A stretch of DNA of 64,000 nt from CALVUJ01 sp045119835 (GCA_045119835.1 JBGVED010000015.1:8905-72904); one strand, 5' to 3'. Shown: positions 7,337-17,310, numbered from the stretch's first letter. Numbers and translations are program-made. The notes: generated from the sequence alone by a model not told the origin.

Positions 7337-8560
7337 ATGGGAATTTATGAAGAGTTAGTTGCAAGAGGTTTAATTGCACAAGTTACAGATGAAGAAAAGG
7401 TTAGAGAGTTAATTAATAATGGTAAAGCTACTTTTTACATTGGTTTTGATCCTACAGCAGATAGTTTGCATGTCGGACATTTTATGGCTTTGTGCCTAAT
7501 GAAAAGACTACAAATGGCGGGGAATAAACCTATAGCATTAGTGGGTGGAGGAACCGCAATGATTGGTGATCCTTCTGGAAGAACTGATATGAGGAAAATG
7601 CTTACTAAAGAAGACATAGATCATAATATTGAGTGCTTCAAAGTTCAAATGAGTAAGTTTATTGATTTTAGTGATGGAAAGGCTTTATTACTTAATAATG
7701 CTGATTGGCTAACAAATTTAAATTATATAGATGTTTTAAGAGAAGTTGGAGCATGCTTTTCAGTTAATAAAATGCTTTCTGCAGAGTGTTATAAACAGAG
7801 AATGGAAAGAGGATTATCATTTCTAGAATTTAACTATATGATTATGCAATCATATGATTTTTATTACTTATTTAAAAAGTACAACTGTAATTTAGAGTTT
7901 GGCGGAGATGACCAATGGTCCAATATGCTTGGTGGTACTGAACTTATAAGAAAAAAATTGGCTAAAGATGCAGAAGCTATGACTATTAATTTATTGTTAA
8001 AGAGTGATGGTACAAAGATGGGTAAAACAGCAGGTGGGGCAGTTTGGCTAGATGCAAACAAAACGAGTCCATTTGATTTTTATCAATATTGGAGAAATGT
8101 TGATGATGGAGATGTTTTAAAATGCATCAAAATGCTTACATTTGTTCCTCTTGAAGAAATTGCTAAAATGGAATTATGGCAAGGAGAAGAGTTGAATAAA
8201 GCAAAAGAAATATTAGCTTACGAATTAACTAGTTTGGTCCATGGTAAAGAAGAGGCAGAAAAAGCCAAAGAAGCTGCTAAAGCTTTATTTAGTGGAGGAG
8301 TTAACTTAGATAATGTTCCAGAAGCTACAATTTTAACTGAAGAATTATCATCTGGAATTAATGTTATGGATTTAACTGTTAAAACTAATTTCATTCCTTC
8401 AAAATCAGAAGCAAGAAGATTGATTCAACAAGGTGGTTTATGCATAAATGATCAAAAGATTATTGATATAAATTATCTAGTTAAGAAAGATGATTTTAAA
8501 GATGGTTACATCTTGGCGAAAAAAGGCAAAAAGAATTTCTTAAAAATTATATTAAAATAA
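7337..8560 (+). CDS. tyrS: Tyrosyl-tRNA synthetase
   Basis: Class I synthetase that charges tRNA-Tyr. HIGH-type motif HVGH at residues 45-48, KMSKS-type KMGKT at 227-231, tyrosine-pocket motif GFDPTADSLHVGH, and GGDDQW at 189-194. The C-terminal 65 residues look like an S4-type RNA-binding domain (SKSEARRLIQQGGL). 407 residues, typical TyrS length. The ATG at 7337 is preceded by AAAGGGGG (7322-7329); an in-frame upstream ATG lies inside the terminator region. Expression is controlled by the Tyr T-box. Confidence 0.97.
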   Translation: MGIYEELVARGLIAQVTDEEKVRELINNGKATFYIGFDPTADSLHVGHFMALCLMKRLQMAGNKPIALVGGGTAMIGDPSGRTDMRKMLTKEDIDHNIECFKVQMSKFIDFSDGKALLLNNADWLTNLNYIDVLREVGACFSVNKMLSAECYKQRMERGLSFLEFNYMIMQSYDFYYLFKKYNCNLEFGGDDQWSNMLGGTELIRKKLAKDAEAMTINLLLKSDGTKMGKTAGGAVWLDANKTSPFDFYQYWRNVDDGDVLKCIKMLTFVPLEEIAKMELWQGEELNKAKEILAYELTSLVHGKEEAEKAKEAAKALFSGGVNLDNVPEATILTEELSSGINVMDLTVKTNFIPSKSEARRLIQQGGLCINDQKIIDINYLVKKDDFKDGYILAKKGKKNFLKIILK

Positions 8561-8582
8561 GGCTTAAAAGGCCTTTTTTTGT
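8559..8582 (+). terminator. Terminator of tyrS
   Basis: AAGGC (8559-8563) pairs with GCCTT (8571-8575) followed by a long T run, overlapping the tyrS stop codon. Confidence 0.7.
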
Positions 8583-8660
8583 TGCGATATTTGTTTTTTT
8601 TCTCATTTGCTACACAAAGATTTTATTTTTTGATAAAATAAAAACAAGGAAGGGATTTAG

Positions 8661-9044
8661 ATGATGACTAATTTTAATAGCAAGATGTTTGTGTTAAAAA
8701 ATCTTAGCCAATGGTTGGTTGTTTTTCTTGCGTATGTTTTGTTATCTGGGAATTCTCTTTTGCTTATAAATAGTATGGATGTTGTGCCACAGGTCAATGT
8801 TCGTGAAGTGATATGGTTTTTTATGGGGCAATCATTTAATTTTGCTTTTTTCGGAATGAGTTTTGCCTTTTTGTGCGTTTCTCTTTTTAATGCTTTTGTT
8901 GAAAAATATAGTGCTTTTTATGGATTAACTATTGGAAATGAACTTTTTAAAAAAGATTCAGTAAGAGAAATCTTTTTTTGTCAAATTCTAGATTTTTCCA
9001 ATCCTTTTTTGCGTTCGTCTAAAACTAAGGGTTTAAGAGAATAA
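8661..9044 (+). CDS. Small integral membrane protein, unknown
   Basis: 127 residues with about two hydrophobic segments (about 14-35 and 55-80) and a basic C-terminal tail. I do not recognise a family. AAGGAAGGGA precedes tandem ATGs at 8661 and 8664. It lies 47 bases before the YwaF-ABC fusion gene and on the same strand, so it may belong to that operon. Confidence 0.65.
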   Translation: MMTNFNSKMFVLKNLSQWLVVFLAYVLLSGNSLLLINSMDVVPQVNVREVIWFFMGQSFNFAFFGMSFAFLCVSLFNAFVEKYSAFYGLTIGNELFKKDSVREIFFCQILDFSNPFLRSSKTKGLRE

Positions 9045-9091
9045 TAATTGTATAGTTTTTAAATAAATTTTTAGAAGGGAAGTGCATTTTT

Positions 9092-11296
9092 GTGATGTTA
9101 TATTATGTGCTAATTCCTTTTATGAGTATTTTAGGAGCTATAGTTTTATTTTTGGCATTAAATAAATTTTCAAACAAAAAAGAGTTAATACTAAAAGTTA
9201 TTTCTGTGATTTTGTTTGTTGTTATGTTAATTAGGTATTTAATTGGTGAACCAAATATTGCTTCTGTTAGAGGATTAAATATGTATTCTCCATTTGGAGC
9301 GGATATGATTTCTACAATTATAGGATTAATCTTACCATGGTTTACATATGCAACTATTATGGTTGTTGTCTTAAATTCGTTTTTCAAAATTAACAATTTG
9401 AAAAATATGCTTAAGTTTTTTGGGTTGCCAGTGTTATTGCTAGACATAATATTCTTTAAAATATATAGTGTTTCTATATCAAATAACGCTTTTAATGGAG
9501 TTGATATCAGAACTTTGTTGTGCAGTATTGAGATTTTTGTTTCTATATCGTATATCTGTGCATTGTTTGTTAGAAAAGACTATTTTAAAGTTAATAATAA
9601 AGAAATTAAAACGTTGTTAATTACAATTGCTCCTATATTGCTAGCAATAATGCCTAGTTACACTCTTCAGGGATTAGTCGGTTTCAAATTTACAACTAAT
9701 ATTAGTTCAAAGGGGTTTACTCCAGGACATAGAACATTACTTTATTGTAGTGTTATCATACCAATTCTTATTTATTCTTTTTTAAGAGATAGAAGTGAAG
9801 AAGTTAAAAGGTTTTCTATGATATACCTTAGTCTCTCTACTTTGTGGACGTTTATGGTTAGGTTTGGTTTTCCAGAATTGTTTGATTCACCAATATCGTG
9901 GCCTATTCACTTGTGTAATACCGCAATGTATATAATACCATTGTGCTTAATATTTAAGATGAACAGATTATTTTATTTTACATTTTTCATAAATGTAATG
10001 GGTGCATTTTTAGCAATGGCTATGCCAAATACTGATGATGCTGCTAATATTCTATCTACAAGCAATTATATATTTTGGATTAATCATTTCTGCGCGTTTT
10101 TTATGCCAGTATTACTAGTTGCTTTAAAACAATTTGAAAGGCCAAAAGGTAAACAATTCTTATATTCAATGATATCATTTGCTGTCTATTTTGTATTTAT
10201 ATTAATTATTAATGCATGGTTTAGTAATTATGGTAGCGTTGATTTCTTCTTTTTAAATAGTGATTTTATAGTAGATAAGTTAGGAAAATGGGCAGAAGAT
10301 ACTAGAAATCTTACATGGAGTTTTGAGGTTAATGGATTAACACTTACTTTTTACCCTATTTATCAATCTTTATTCTTCGTGGTATATGTTTTTATCGCAT
10401 TAGCGATGTGGTTTGTATATGAACAATTATTTCAAATGTGGGATTTATCCGAGGATAGAAGAAGTAGAGAGAAAACATATAAAAAACTAAAAAAAGAATT
10501 TAAAATATTTATTGGTAAAAATGATGGAGGTGAAATTATGGAACAAGATTTGAAGCCTTGTTTAGAACTTAAAAATTTTTCTAAAAGATATGGAAGAAAT
10601 AAACACTATTCGGTAAAAGATGTTTCCTTGAAAGTAGAAGGTGGAATGATATTTGGCTTCTTGGGACATAATGGAGCAGGAAAATCTACGATTATTAAAA
10701 GTGTTGTAGGAATTCAAAAAATAACTAGTGGAAACATTGAAGTGTGTGGATACGATGTTGAAAAACAACCTGTTGAAGCTAAAAGACAAATTGGCTTTGT
10801 TCCTGATCATTATGCATTGTATGAAAATTTAACAGGAAGAGAATATATTAACTATATTGCTGATTTATATGGGGCTAGCAAAGAAGATAGAGATGTGAGA
10901 ATTGAAAAATATTTGAATAATTTTGAGCTAAATGAAGCTTTTGACAATCAAATGAAAACATATTCTCATGGTATGAAACAAAAAATCACTATTATGTCAG
11001 CGTTGGTTCATAATCCTAAAGTTTGGATTCTAGATGAGCCATTAACAGGTCTTGATCCAAATAGCATATTTCAAGTAAAAGAATGTATGAAGGAACACGC
11101 AAAAGAAGGAAATATAGTTTTCTTTTCATCGCACATTATTGATGTAGTGGAAAGAATATGCGATAAGATTGCTATTATTAAAAAAGGAAAACTTCAATGT
11201 GTTGCAGATGTAAAAGAACTTGAAAAGAAAAATATCAGATTGGAAGATTTCTATTTACAAACAAATCAAAGTAAAAAAACAGAAAAAGGTGATTAA
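9092..11296 (+). CDS. YwaF-like membrane protein fused to ABC transporter ATPase
   Basis: 734 residues. Residues 1-450 are a polytopic membrane protein with about 11-12 helices; residues about 235-450 resemble the YwaF/TIGR02206 family (WPIHLCNTAMYIIPLCLIF). Residues 483-730 are a complete ABC ATPase: Walker A GHNGAGKS, signature SHGMKQK, Walker B VWILDEP, then SSHIID. The permease in the next gene makes this an ABC exporter-type system. The start may be GTG 9092 or ATG 9095 after AAGGGA. The two halves are joined in frame through a sequence that is itself a good ribosome binding site (GGAGGTGA, 10526-10533) before ATG 10538, so the ATPase may also be made alone. Substrate unknown. Confidence 0.88.
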   Translation: MMLYYVLIPFMSILGAIVLFLALNKFSNKKELILKVISVILFVVMLIRYLIGEPNIASVRGLNMYSPFGADMISTIIGLILPWFTYATIMVVVLNSFFKINNLKNMLKFFGLPVLLLDIIFFKIYSVSISNNAFNGVDIRTLLCSIEIFVSISYICALFVRKDYFKVNNKEIKTLLITIAPILLAIMPSYTLQGLVGFKFTTNISSKGFTPGHRTLLYCSVIIPILIYSFLRDRSEEVKRFSMIYLSLSTLWTFMVRFGFPELFDSPISWPIHLCNTAMYIIPLCLIFKMNRLFYFTFFINVMGAFLAMAMPNTDDAANILSTSNYIFWINHFCAFFMPVLLVALKQFERPKGKQFLYSMISFAVYFVFILIINAWFSNYGSVDFFFLNSDFIVDKLGKWAEDTRNLTWSFEVNGLTLTFYPIYQSLFFVVYVFIALAMWFVYEQLFQMWDLSEDRRSREKTYKKLKKEFKIFIGKNDGGEIMEQDLKPCLELKNFSKRYGRNKHYSVKDVSLKVEGGMIFGFLGHNGAGKSTIIKSVVGIQKITSGNIEVCGYDVEKQPVEAKRQIGFVPDHYALYENLTGREYINYIADLYGASKEDRDVRIEKYLNNFELNEAFDNQMKTYSHGMKQKITIMSALVHNPKVWILDEPLTGLDPNSIFQVKECMKEHAKEGNIVFFSSHIIDVVERICDKIAIIKKGKLQCVADVKELEKKNIRLEDFYLQTNQSKKTEKGD
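10526..10540 (+). promoter_or_regulatory. Internal ribosome binding site and start codon within the fusion gene
   Basis: GGAGGTGA (10526-10533) is followed by AATT and ATG 10538-10540, in frame with the upstream membrane domain. It would give a free ATPase of about 252 residues. This is what an ancestral two-gene junction that lost its stop codon would look like. Confidence 0.65.
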
Positions 11297-11297
11297 T

Positions 11298-12953
11298 ATG
11301 GATAGTATAAAAGTATTAGTCGCTATGCAACTTAAAGAAAAATTAAATTTAAAAGGAAAAATTTTAGGACGCAAAAATATTTTATTTAAAACTATATTTT
11401 CTATTTTAAAGTTTGCTCTTGTTGTAGCACTTTGTTATTTAGTTTTATTTCTTTGTGAATTTCTTAATTTGTTTTCATTAGTTAGTTATGTTCCAACAAG
11501 TGTTATCACAGTAATATTTACAATTATGGTTTTGCTTCAAACTATAGCAGTAACTTGGTCATTGACAAAAAGTATGTATTATTCTAAGGATAATCCAATA
11601 TTATTAGTTTTACCTTGCAAACATACATATGTGTACTTATCAAAACTTGTAGTATTTTATTTGTATGAATTAATAAGGAATTTTTCGTTTATGATTCCTT
11701 TGTTCGTTTCCTATGGAATTATCTGCTCGTTCCCAATAGTATATTATCCGTGGCTGATATTTTGCTTTGTGTTTATATCAATGATTCCTGTTTTAGTAGG
11801 AGCTATACTATCAATTCCTGTTATGTGGTTTTACAACTTTTTTAGAAACTATAAAAGGTTACAATTTACATGTTTGTTACTTTTAATTGGATTGGTTACT
11901 TTAAGCGTTGTTAAGATAATTGGATTGATACCCGCTAATATTGATTTAGTCGCTACTTGGAGAATTACTTATTGGGAAATACAGGATTTATTAACGAAAT
12001 TTATAAAGGATTTTTCTATTTTTCATAGTGTAGTTACAATGATGGTTGGAAAAATGGATAATCTTGAATTGATTTTGTTTGCCGGTAATGACTTTTTAAC
12101 ATTAGGTTTAATTATACTTTCAGTAATAGTATTATTCTTACTAGGCTTCATAACCGTTCGACCTTTGTTCTATGCAATGGCAAGTAAGCCATTTGAATAT
12201 ACAAAGAAAAAACATAAAATTAAGAAAAACAAAGAACATGGTAAAATTTGTTCAATATTGAGAACAGAAACCTTATTAACTTTTAGAAACTCTGATAGGG
12301 TATTTACTAATATTGGATTATTGATATCAATGCCCATATTGATATTCTTCTTAAATAAGATTTTTTCTGCGATGGATACTAGATTGCTTGGCAATAATTT
12401 GACAATTGCTTTCAATATATTGATAATTCTATTAATATCACTTTCAAGTAATGCGTATGCAGCAAGCGTTTTTTCAAAAGATGGAAAGAGTAGTTATTTA
12501 ATAAAAGTACAGCCTTACAAAGAGCAACCATTATTGTTATCAAAATTGGTTATAAACACAATGTTTATGATGCTTGCATTTATATCAACGTTAGTGGTGT
12601 TAATTGAATTTTCTAATTTAGGAGCAACTAAATCAGTTATTATTATATTAGCGTGTATATTTATATATTTTGCACACCTTTTTTATAGCGCTGAGCTAGA
12701 TATAATGAATCCTAAAGTAGAATTATACGAAACAATTAATGAAAACATAAACAATCCCAATGAAACAAAATCTACAATAATAGCATTTTTATCATCGTTT
12801 CTTGTGTTTGGGGTTCTATTGTTTTTGTTAATGGAAAATAGTGGAATAAATACATATTTGAAAATAATGATAATTGGATTTATATTTATGATATTTCGCT
12901 TGTACATGTTAGTAAATAAAATAAAACTATATTATAGGGAGAATGATGTATGA
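11298..12953 (+). CDS. ABC transporter permease, exporter type
   Basis: 551 residues with about 11-12 hydrophobic helices in two clusters (about 35-300 and 350-545) and a basic cytoplasmic loop near 315-335. The start ATG 11298 is one base after the ATPase stop and is preceded by AAAAAGGTGAT, so translation is coupled; the longer frame to 11220 lacks a site. By position it is the membrane partner of the fused ATPase. I cannot name a substrate. The following gene overlaps it by 4 bases. Confidence 0.8.
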   Translation: MDSIKVLVAMQLKEKLNLKGKILGRKNILFKTIFSILKFALVVALCYLVLFLCEFLNLFSLVSYVPTSVITVIFTIMVLLQTIAVTWSLTKSMYYSKDNPILLVLPCKHTYVYLSKLVVFYLYELIRNFSFMIPLFVSYGIICSFPIVYYPWLIFCFVFISMIPVLVGAILSIPVMWFYNFFRNYKRLQFTCLLLLIGLVTLSVVKIIGLIPANIDLVATWRITYWEIQDLLTKFIKDFSIFHSVVTMMVGKMDNLELILFAGNDFLTLGLIILSVIVLFLLGFITVRPLFYAMASKPFEYTKKKHKIKKNKEHGKICSILRTETLLTFRNSDRVFTNIGLLISMPILIFFLNKIFSAMDTRLLGNNLTIAFNILIILLISLSSNAYAASVFSKDGKSSYLIKVQPYKEQPLLLSKLVINTMFMMLAFISTLVVLIEFSNLGATKSVIIILACIFIYFAHLFYSAELDIMNPKVELYETINENINNPNETKSTIIAFLSSFLVFGVLLFLLMENSGINTYLKIMIIGFIFMIFRLYMLVNKIKLYYRENDV

Positions 12954-13342
12954 AGAAGTCTGTTATTATATTGATAGGTATAATTTACATAATGGCCATT
13001 GTAACAGTAAGTTTCTTTGGATTAAAAATAGGAGAGTTTGATTCTACAACATATGTAACTAATGTGGAATTTACAAACTCCAATATTGAAAAATTAAAAA
13101 ATGGTGATAAAATTATATATGTCACATATAGCGAAAATGCAACTTTCCAGTTAGAATGGGAAGTTACTCCAAACGATGCAACACATAAAGAAGTAAATAT
13201 AATATATGATTCTGCAACTACAGTAGGAAGTGTTGATCAAAATGGATTAGTAACAATAAATTCTAAAGGTGTATTAAAAATAACCATAAGTTCTGTGGAT
13301 GGAAGCGCAAAAAAAGATTCGCTAAAACTTATCATAATATAA
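12950..13342 (+). CDS. Membrane-anchored Ig-like (Big_2-type) domain protein
   Basis: 130 residues: N-terminal hydrophobic helix (about 4-27), which may be an anchor or signal peptide, then a beta-rich region with NDATHKEVNIIYDS and VGSVDQNGLVTINSKG, the typical pattern of bacterial Ig-like group 2 domains. It is outside the membrane. ATGA overlap with the permease shows operon membership. Probable role is adhesion or structural contact with the large lipoprotein made by the next gene; this is inference. Confidence 0.75.
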   Translation: MKKSVIILIGIIYIMAIVTVSFFGLKIGEFDSTTYVTNVEFTNSNIEKLKNGDKIIYVTYSENATFQLEWEVTPNDATHKEVNIIYDSATTVGSVDQNGLVTINSKGVLKITISSVDGSAKKDSLKLIII

Positions 13343-13358
13343 AAAAGGAGTGAAAAAT

Positions 13359-16300
13359 ATGGTAAAAAAAATAACTAAAATATGTTCTTTATTGTTGACA
13401 TGCTTTTTTATGCTGTTTGCAATATCTGCATGTGGAGATAAAGAAATAAGTAGTCTGGAAATTAAAACCGGAACTATGAAATACATATATGAAAAAGGTG
13501 AAACAGTATCCTTAGATGATTTAATTGTTATAGTTAAATATAATGACGATACTAAATTTGAAGTTCAATATGGAGATGAAAATTTAACTGTTGCTGGAAT
13601 AACAACAGAAACAACAGGTAAAAAAGAAGTTACTATTACTTATCTAGATAAAAGCATAAAAATAGAAATAACAGTAGTAAACCCATCGCCAGGAAGTGTC
13701 GTAAAATCTACTATTGAAGCATTACCTGAAGTCAATTCAATTACATTAGAAAATAGAGCTGCGATTGTTGCCGCAAGAAATGCTTACAATGCATTAACAT
13801 CAGACACAGAAAGAACAAAAGTAACTAATTTAGCTAAACTTGTAGGAGCAGAAGAAAAAATTGCTCAATTAGATTTTGAGGCTTATAAAGTTTCCAAAAA
13901 AATTGAGTTAGCAAATTATAAGAATTTAAATAATTATAATTCTGCTAATAAATCAGTAATTCAAGGATATATAAATGAAGCAAATACTGCAATTAATCAA
14001 GCTACAGATAAATCTAGTGTTGATAGTGCAGTTGCAATGGCAAAGAATAGCATTGATGCAGTAAAAGTTTTAGAAGTAACAAATGTAGAAGATTTGATTG
14101 CTGCGCTACCTGAAGCTAGTGCAGTAGAATTAGAAAACAAAACAGCTATACAAGCAGCAAGAGCTGCTTATAATGCAATTTCTACTACAGCAAACAAAGC
14201 GCTAGTTTCTAATTATTCTAAGTTGATAGCAGCAGAAGATGCATTGGTGTTATTAATGGATTTTGAAGAATTAAAAGAAGAAAATAAAATATTATTAACA
14301 AATTATAAAATACAAACAAATTATAACTCTCAAAATTGGACAGTTATCCAAGAAATTATAGCAACTGCTCATTTAGCAATTGACCAAGCAACTACTCCAG
14401 CTGAAATAACTTCGATTGTAAATGAAGCATACAATGATATAGATGCAATAAAAGTAAAAGTTATTACTGATGTTGAAGAAGCGATAAGTAATTTGCCTGA
14501 TCTTACAGCACTTACTATAGAAAATCACAAGGCCTTGGTTGAAAGCATTAGAGATTCGTATGAAGCTTTATCAGCAACAAACAAAGCGTTAGTATCTAAC
14601 ATTGCGACGTTAGAAGCATCAGAAGCAAAAATATTAGAATTGTATAAATTGGATGCAAAAGCAAAATTTGCTAAATATTTAAGCGACAACAATGTTGTAG
14701 AAGATAACTATAGTCCTAGTTCATGGGAAAATATTCCTGAATTAATTACGAATGCAAATAATGATATAGATGCAGCTACAACTATGGCTAGTGTAGATGA
14801 AGTATTAAATCAAGCAAGAGAAAATATAGATAGAATTCCAAATAAAGATGAAGAAGAATATTACATAGTTACAGGATGGGAGACCCCTAAATCAATTGAT
14901 GATAGAACAGCAAATTTAGCTGTTGATGCAGATTTAGAATCTGGATTCAAAGATAAAGATAATATGTATGTTGTTGGTGACGATAATCCATTTGTATTCT
15001 TGCCAGATATTACAGCTTTAAACAAAAATAATCAAGTTGTTGATGAAGTTATAACAGAATATAGAACAATAACCAAAGTTTATATGAGCGAGACACCTGT
15101 TGAAACGTTTACAAATGATCATTTATTAAGTGGTTCTGAACTAACAAATTATGTTGACGTTAGTGAATTTACATTTAGTTTTGATTTCACTGAAAATGCA
15201 ATAGGTAAATATTTTAAAATTGAAGTTTTGCCTTATTACAATACGTTAAATTTAACAGCTCAATCATTGTCATTTAAAGTGGTAGATGGATACAATGTTA
15301 CAAATGCAAAGGAATTAGGTGTAATGCACAATTACGATAGAGATGGTGGAGTATTTGTTGCAGCATGGGACGAATTCTTAAATAATAATGGAATTTACAA
15401 TCCAACCACAATAAGTGGAATCGTCATTCACAACAATATTAATGTTCAAGATAAAGACATTCCTTCAGCCTACTTTGATGTAAATGGTAAATTGATAGAT
15501 TATGCAGATATCTATTATCACTCAGTTCCATCAGGAAGTGAATTTAACTTCTATGGAAACTATTTTACAATAGATGCGGAAAATGTATCATATGTTGATT
15601 TAAATACTGCACTTGATAATGTATCTCATTCATTATTGTTTAAAATAAACAATGGTACTTGTAGGCCACGTGAAGACTGCGCAATGGCAGAAAATACATA
15701 CGCAAACTTCTATGATGTTTCATTAAAAGGAAATGCTAATAAATCTACAAATAACAATGGATTTGCAGGATTAATAATGGGTAAATTCTCAACACTAGAG
15801 ACAAAATTAGAAAATGTATTAATAAGATGTTTCTATATTAACATATTTGCAGGATCTGATGATGAAACAGTAGGTGTACTTAATATTAATAAAGTTAAAG
15901 CATACGATGCATTCAATAATAATTTATTTGTATGGGGAGGACATACAATTAATATTACAGATAGTGAGATGAAAAGATGTGGTGGACCGGCTATAATAGC
16001 ACAACACATAGACCCAGATAAAAACATAACAACAATACCTAAGTTAAATATTAGCCAAAGTAATATAGAAGCTTATGTAGCTGGTAATGAAAACTGGTTT
16101 AGTTATTTACAATTAACTACATTAGCAGGTGTAATAAAAGCATTAGATGCTTCACTTTATGATAACACAGACTCTACAGGATTTGTTGGACAAGCTGGAA
16201 CAACAGCTTCAGATGGATTAACTTCTGTACAAGATAAAATGAATGTAGTAGCAGTTATAATGAGTAATAGTATGGGACAAAGTTCTGCAATAGAAACACA

Positions 16301-16586
16301 AGGAAAAGTAACAATAAATGATCAAGTGATAGCTGATCTTATGAACGAAAGCTCAATTGTGAAACTACCAGGAGACCTTAATGCTTTGTATACTACAAAT
16401 GTTGGAGGAATGACTCCACCTGTACTAGTTACAGATTTAGGCGCAGTAGCAACATCATATGATGGTTCAAATGTTACTGTGTTAGGACCTAATGCTGAAG
16501 CGTTTGGCTATGGTGATTATTTAACTATTTATCAAGGTGGAATGGCAATAGTATTAAGCCACAATATCAATCCAGCTAAAGATTAA
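13359..16586 (+). CDS. Large surface lipoprotein: Ig-like, three helical repeats, beta-helix-like C-terminus
   Basis: 1075 residues. Signal peptide and lipobox end at Cys25 (AISAC-G), so it is lipid-anchored outside the cell. Residues about 32-106 resemble a Big_3 Ig-like domain. Three helical repeats of about 127 residues follow (114-240, 241-370, 371-495), each with ALP or NLP near the start, NK-ALVSN-type and NYNS/NYSPSSW motifs, similar to FIVAR-like sugar-binding repeats. The remainder, about 500-1075, has Asn/Asp-rich turns (NINKVKAYDAF, INITDSEMKRC) as in right-handed beta-helices. The ATG 13359 follows AAAGGAG. It closes the ABC cassette. Function is unknown; binding of glycan is inference. 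Confidence 0.82.
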   Translation: MVKKITKICSLLLTCFFMLFAISACGDKEISSLEIKTGTMKYIYEKGETVSLDDLIVIVKYNDDTKFEVQYGDENLTVAGITTETTGKKEVTITYLDKSIKIEITVVNPSPGSVVKSTIEALPEVNSITLENRAAIVAARNAYNALTSDTERTKVTNLAKLVGAEEKIAQLDFEAYKVSKKIELANYKNLNNYNSANKSVIQGYINEANTAINQATDKSSVDSAVAMAKNSIDAVKVLEVTNVEDLIAALPEASAVELENKTAIQAARAAYNAISTTANKALVSNYSKLIAAEDALVLLMDFEELKEENKILLTNYKIQTNYNSQNWTVIQEIIATAHLAIDQATTPAEITSIVNEAYNDIDAIKVKVITDVEEAISNLPDLTALTIENHKALVESIRDSYEALSATNKALVSNIATLEASEAKILELYKLDAKAKFAKYLSDNNVVEDNYSPSSWENIPELITNANNDIDAATTMASVDEVLNQARENIDRIPNKDEEEYYIVTGWETPKSIDDRTANLAVDADLESGFKDKDNMYVVGDDNPFVFLPDITALNKNNQVVDEVITEYRTITKVYMSETPVETFTNDHLLSGSELTNYVDVSEFTFSFDFTENAIGKYFKIEVLPYYNTLNLTAQSLSFKVVDGYNVTNAKELGVMHNYDRDGGVFVAAWDEFLNNNGIYNPTTISGIVIHNNINVQDKDIPSAYFDVNGKLIDYADIYYHSVPSGSEFNFYGNYFTIDAENVSYVDLNTALDNVSHSLLFKINNGTCRPREDCAMAENTYANFYDVSLKGNANKSTNNNGFAGLIMGKFSTLETKLENVLIRCFYINIFAGSDDETVGVLNINKVKAYDAFNNNLFVWGGHTINITDSEMKRCGGPAIIAQHIDPDKNITTIPKLNISQSNIEAYVAGNENWFSYLQLTTLAGVIKALDASLYDNTDSTGFVGQAGTTASDGLTSVQDKMNVVAVIMSNSMGQSSAIETQGKVTINDQVIADLMNESSIVKLPGDLNALYTTNVGGMTPPVLVTDLGAVATSYDGSNVTVLGPNAEAFGYGDYLTIYQGGMAIVLSHNINPAKD

Positions 16587-16606
16587 TAGAAAATTTAAGT
16601 TAACAA

Positions 16607-16641
16607 AAAATGATGTTCTTTTACTAGAGCATCATTTTTTT
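16607..16641 (+). terminator. Terminator of the lipoprotein cassette
   Basis: AAAATGATG (16607-16615) pairs with CATCATTTT (16630-16638); an inner TCT/AGA extends the stem, and a T run follows. Confidence 0.85.
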
Positions 16642-16654
16642 GTCACAAAGATTA

Positions 16655-16683
16655 ATAAAAAAAGGAACTTTCGTTCCTCTTTA
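16655..16683 (-). terminator. Terminator of rpsD
   Basis: On the reverse strand AGAGGAAC-GAAA-GTTCCTTT (16661-16680) is followed by a T run, 20 bases after the rpsD stop. Back-to-back with the cassette terminator. Confidence 0.85.
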
Positions 16684-16701
16684 ATGCTGAATAAATTTTT
16701 A

Positions 16702-17310
16702 TTAGTCTTTTCTGTTATAGAATTCAACGATTAATGACTCATCAATTTCAGGTGATAACTCAACTCTCTCAGGTAATCTTGCATATGTACCTTCCATTTT
16801 TTCTTTATCGAAAGTAACATAAGCAGGAATTGTTTGAAGAATATCTAATGATTCTTTAACAACCTTTAAGTTTCTTGAAGTCTCTTTTAAACCAATTGTT
16901 TGTCCTGGTTTTAAAGTATATGAAGGGATATCAACTTTTTTACCATCAACTAAGATGTGTCCGTGATTTACTAATTGACGAGCAGCATCTCTAGTGCGAG
17001 CAATACCCATTCTATAAACGATGTTATCTAATCTAGATTCTAATAAAACTAAGAAACGAGAACCAGTAACTTCGTTTGATTTTTTAGCCAATCCAAAGAT
17101 TTTTCTGAATTGTCTTTCATTTACTCCATACATAGTACGAACTTTTTGTTTTTCTTGTAATTGTTTACCATATTCTGATAATTTTTTCTTTTTGTTTTGT
17201 GCGTGAGGTCCAGGTCCGTATTGACGTTTCTTTAACTCATCGCCTGTCTCTAAGATTGAAAAACCTAATCTACGAGAAATTTTCCATTTTGGTCCAGTAT
17301 AACGTGACAT
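16702..17310 (-). CDS. rpsD: 30S ribosomal protein S4
   Basis: Primary 16S rRNA-binding protein of the small subunit. The N-terminus MSRYTGPKWKISRRLG and the S4 domain (SRLDNIVYRMGIARTRDAARQLVNHGHILVDGKKV) are diagnostic. 202 residues, usual length. Start ATG 17310 follows AAAAGGAGGA; the longer frame to 17346 would begin in the leader. It stands alone with a strong promoter and a roughly 165-base leader, as in other Firmicutes where S4 represses its own synthesis. Confidence 0.97.
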   Translation of the reverse strand: MSRYTGPKWKISRRLGFSILETGDELKKRQYGPGPHAQNKKKKLSEYGKQLQEKQKVRTMYGVNERQFRKIFGLAKKSNEVTGSRFLVLLESRLDNIVYRMGIARTRDAARQLVNHGHILVDGKKVDIPSYTLKPGQTIGLKETSRNLKVVKESLDILQTIPAYVTFDKEKMEGTYARLPERVELSPEIDESLIVEFYNRKD

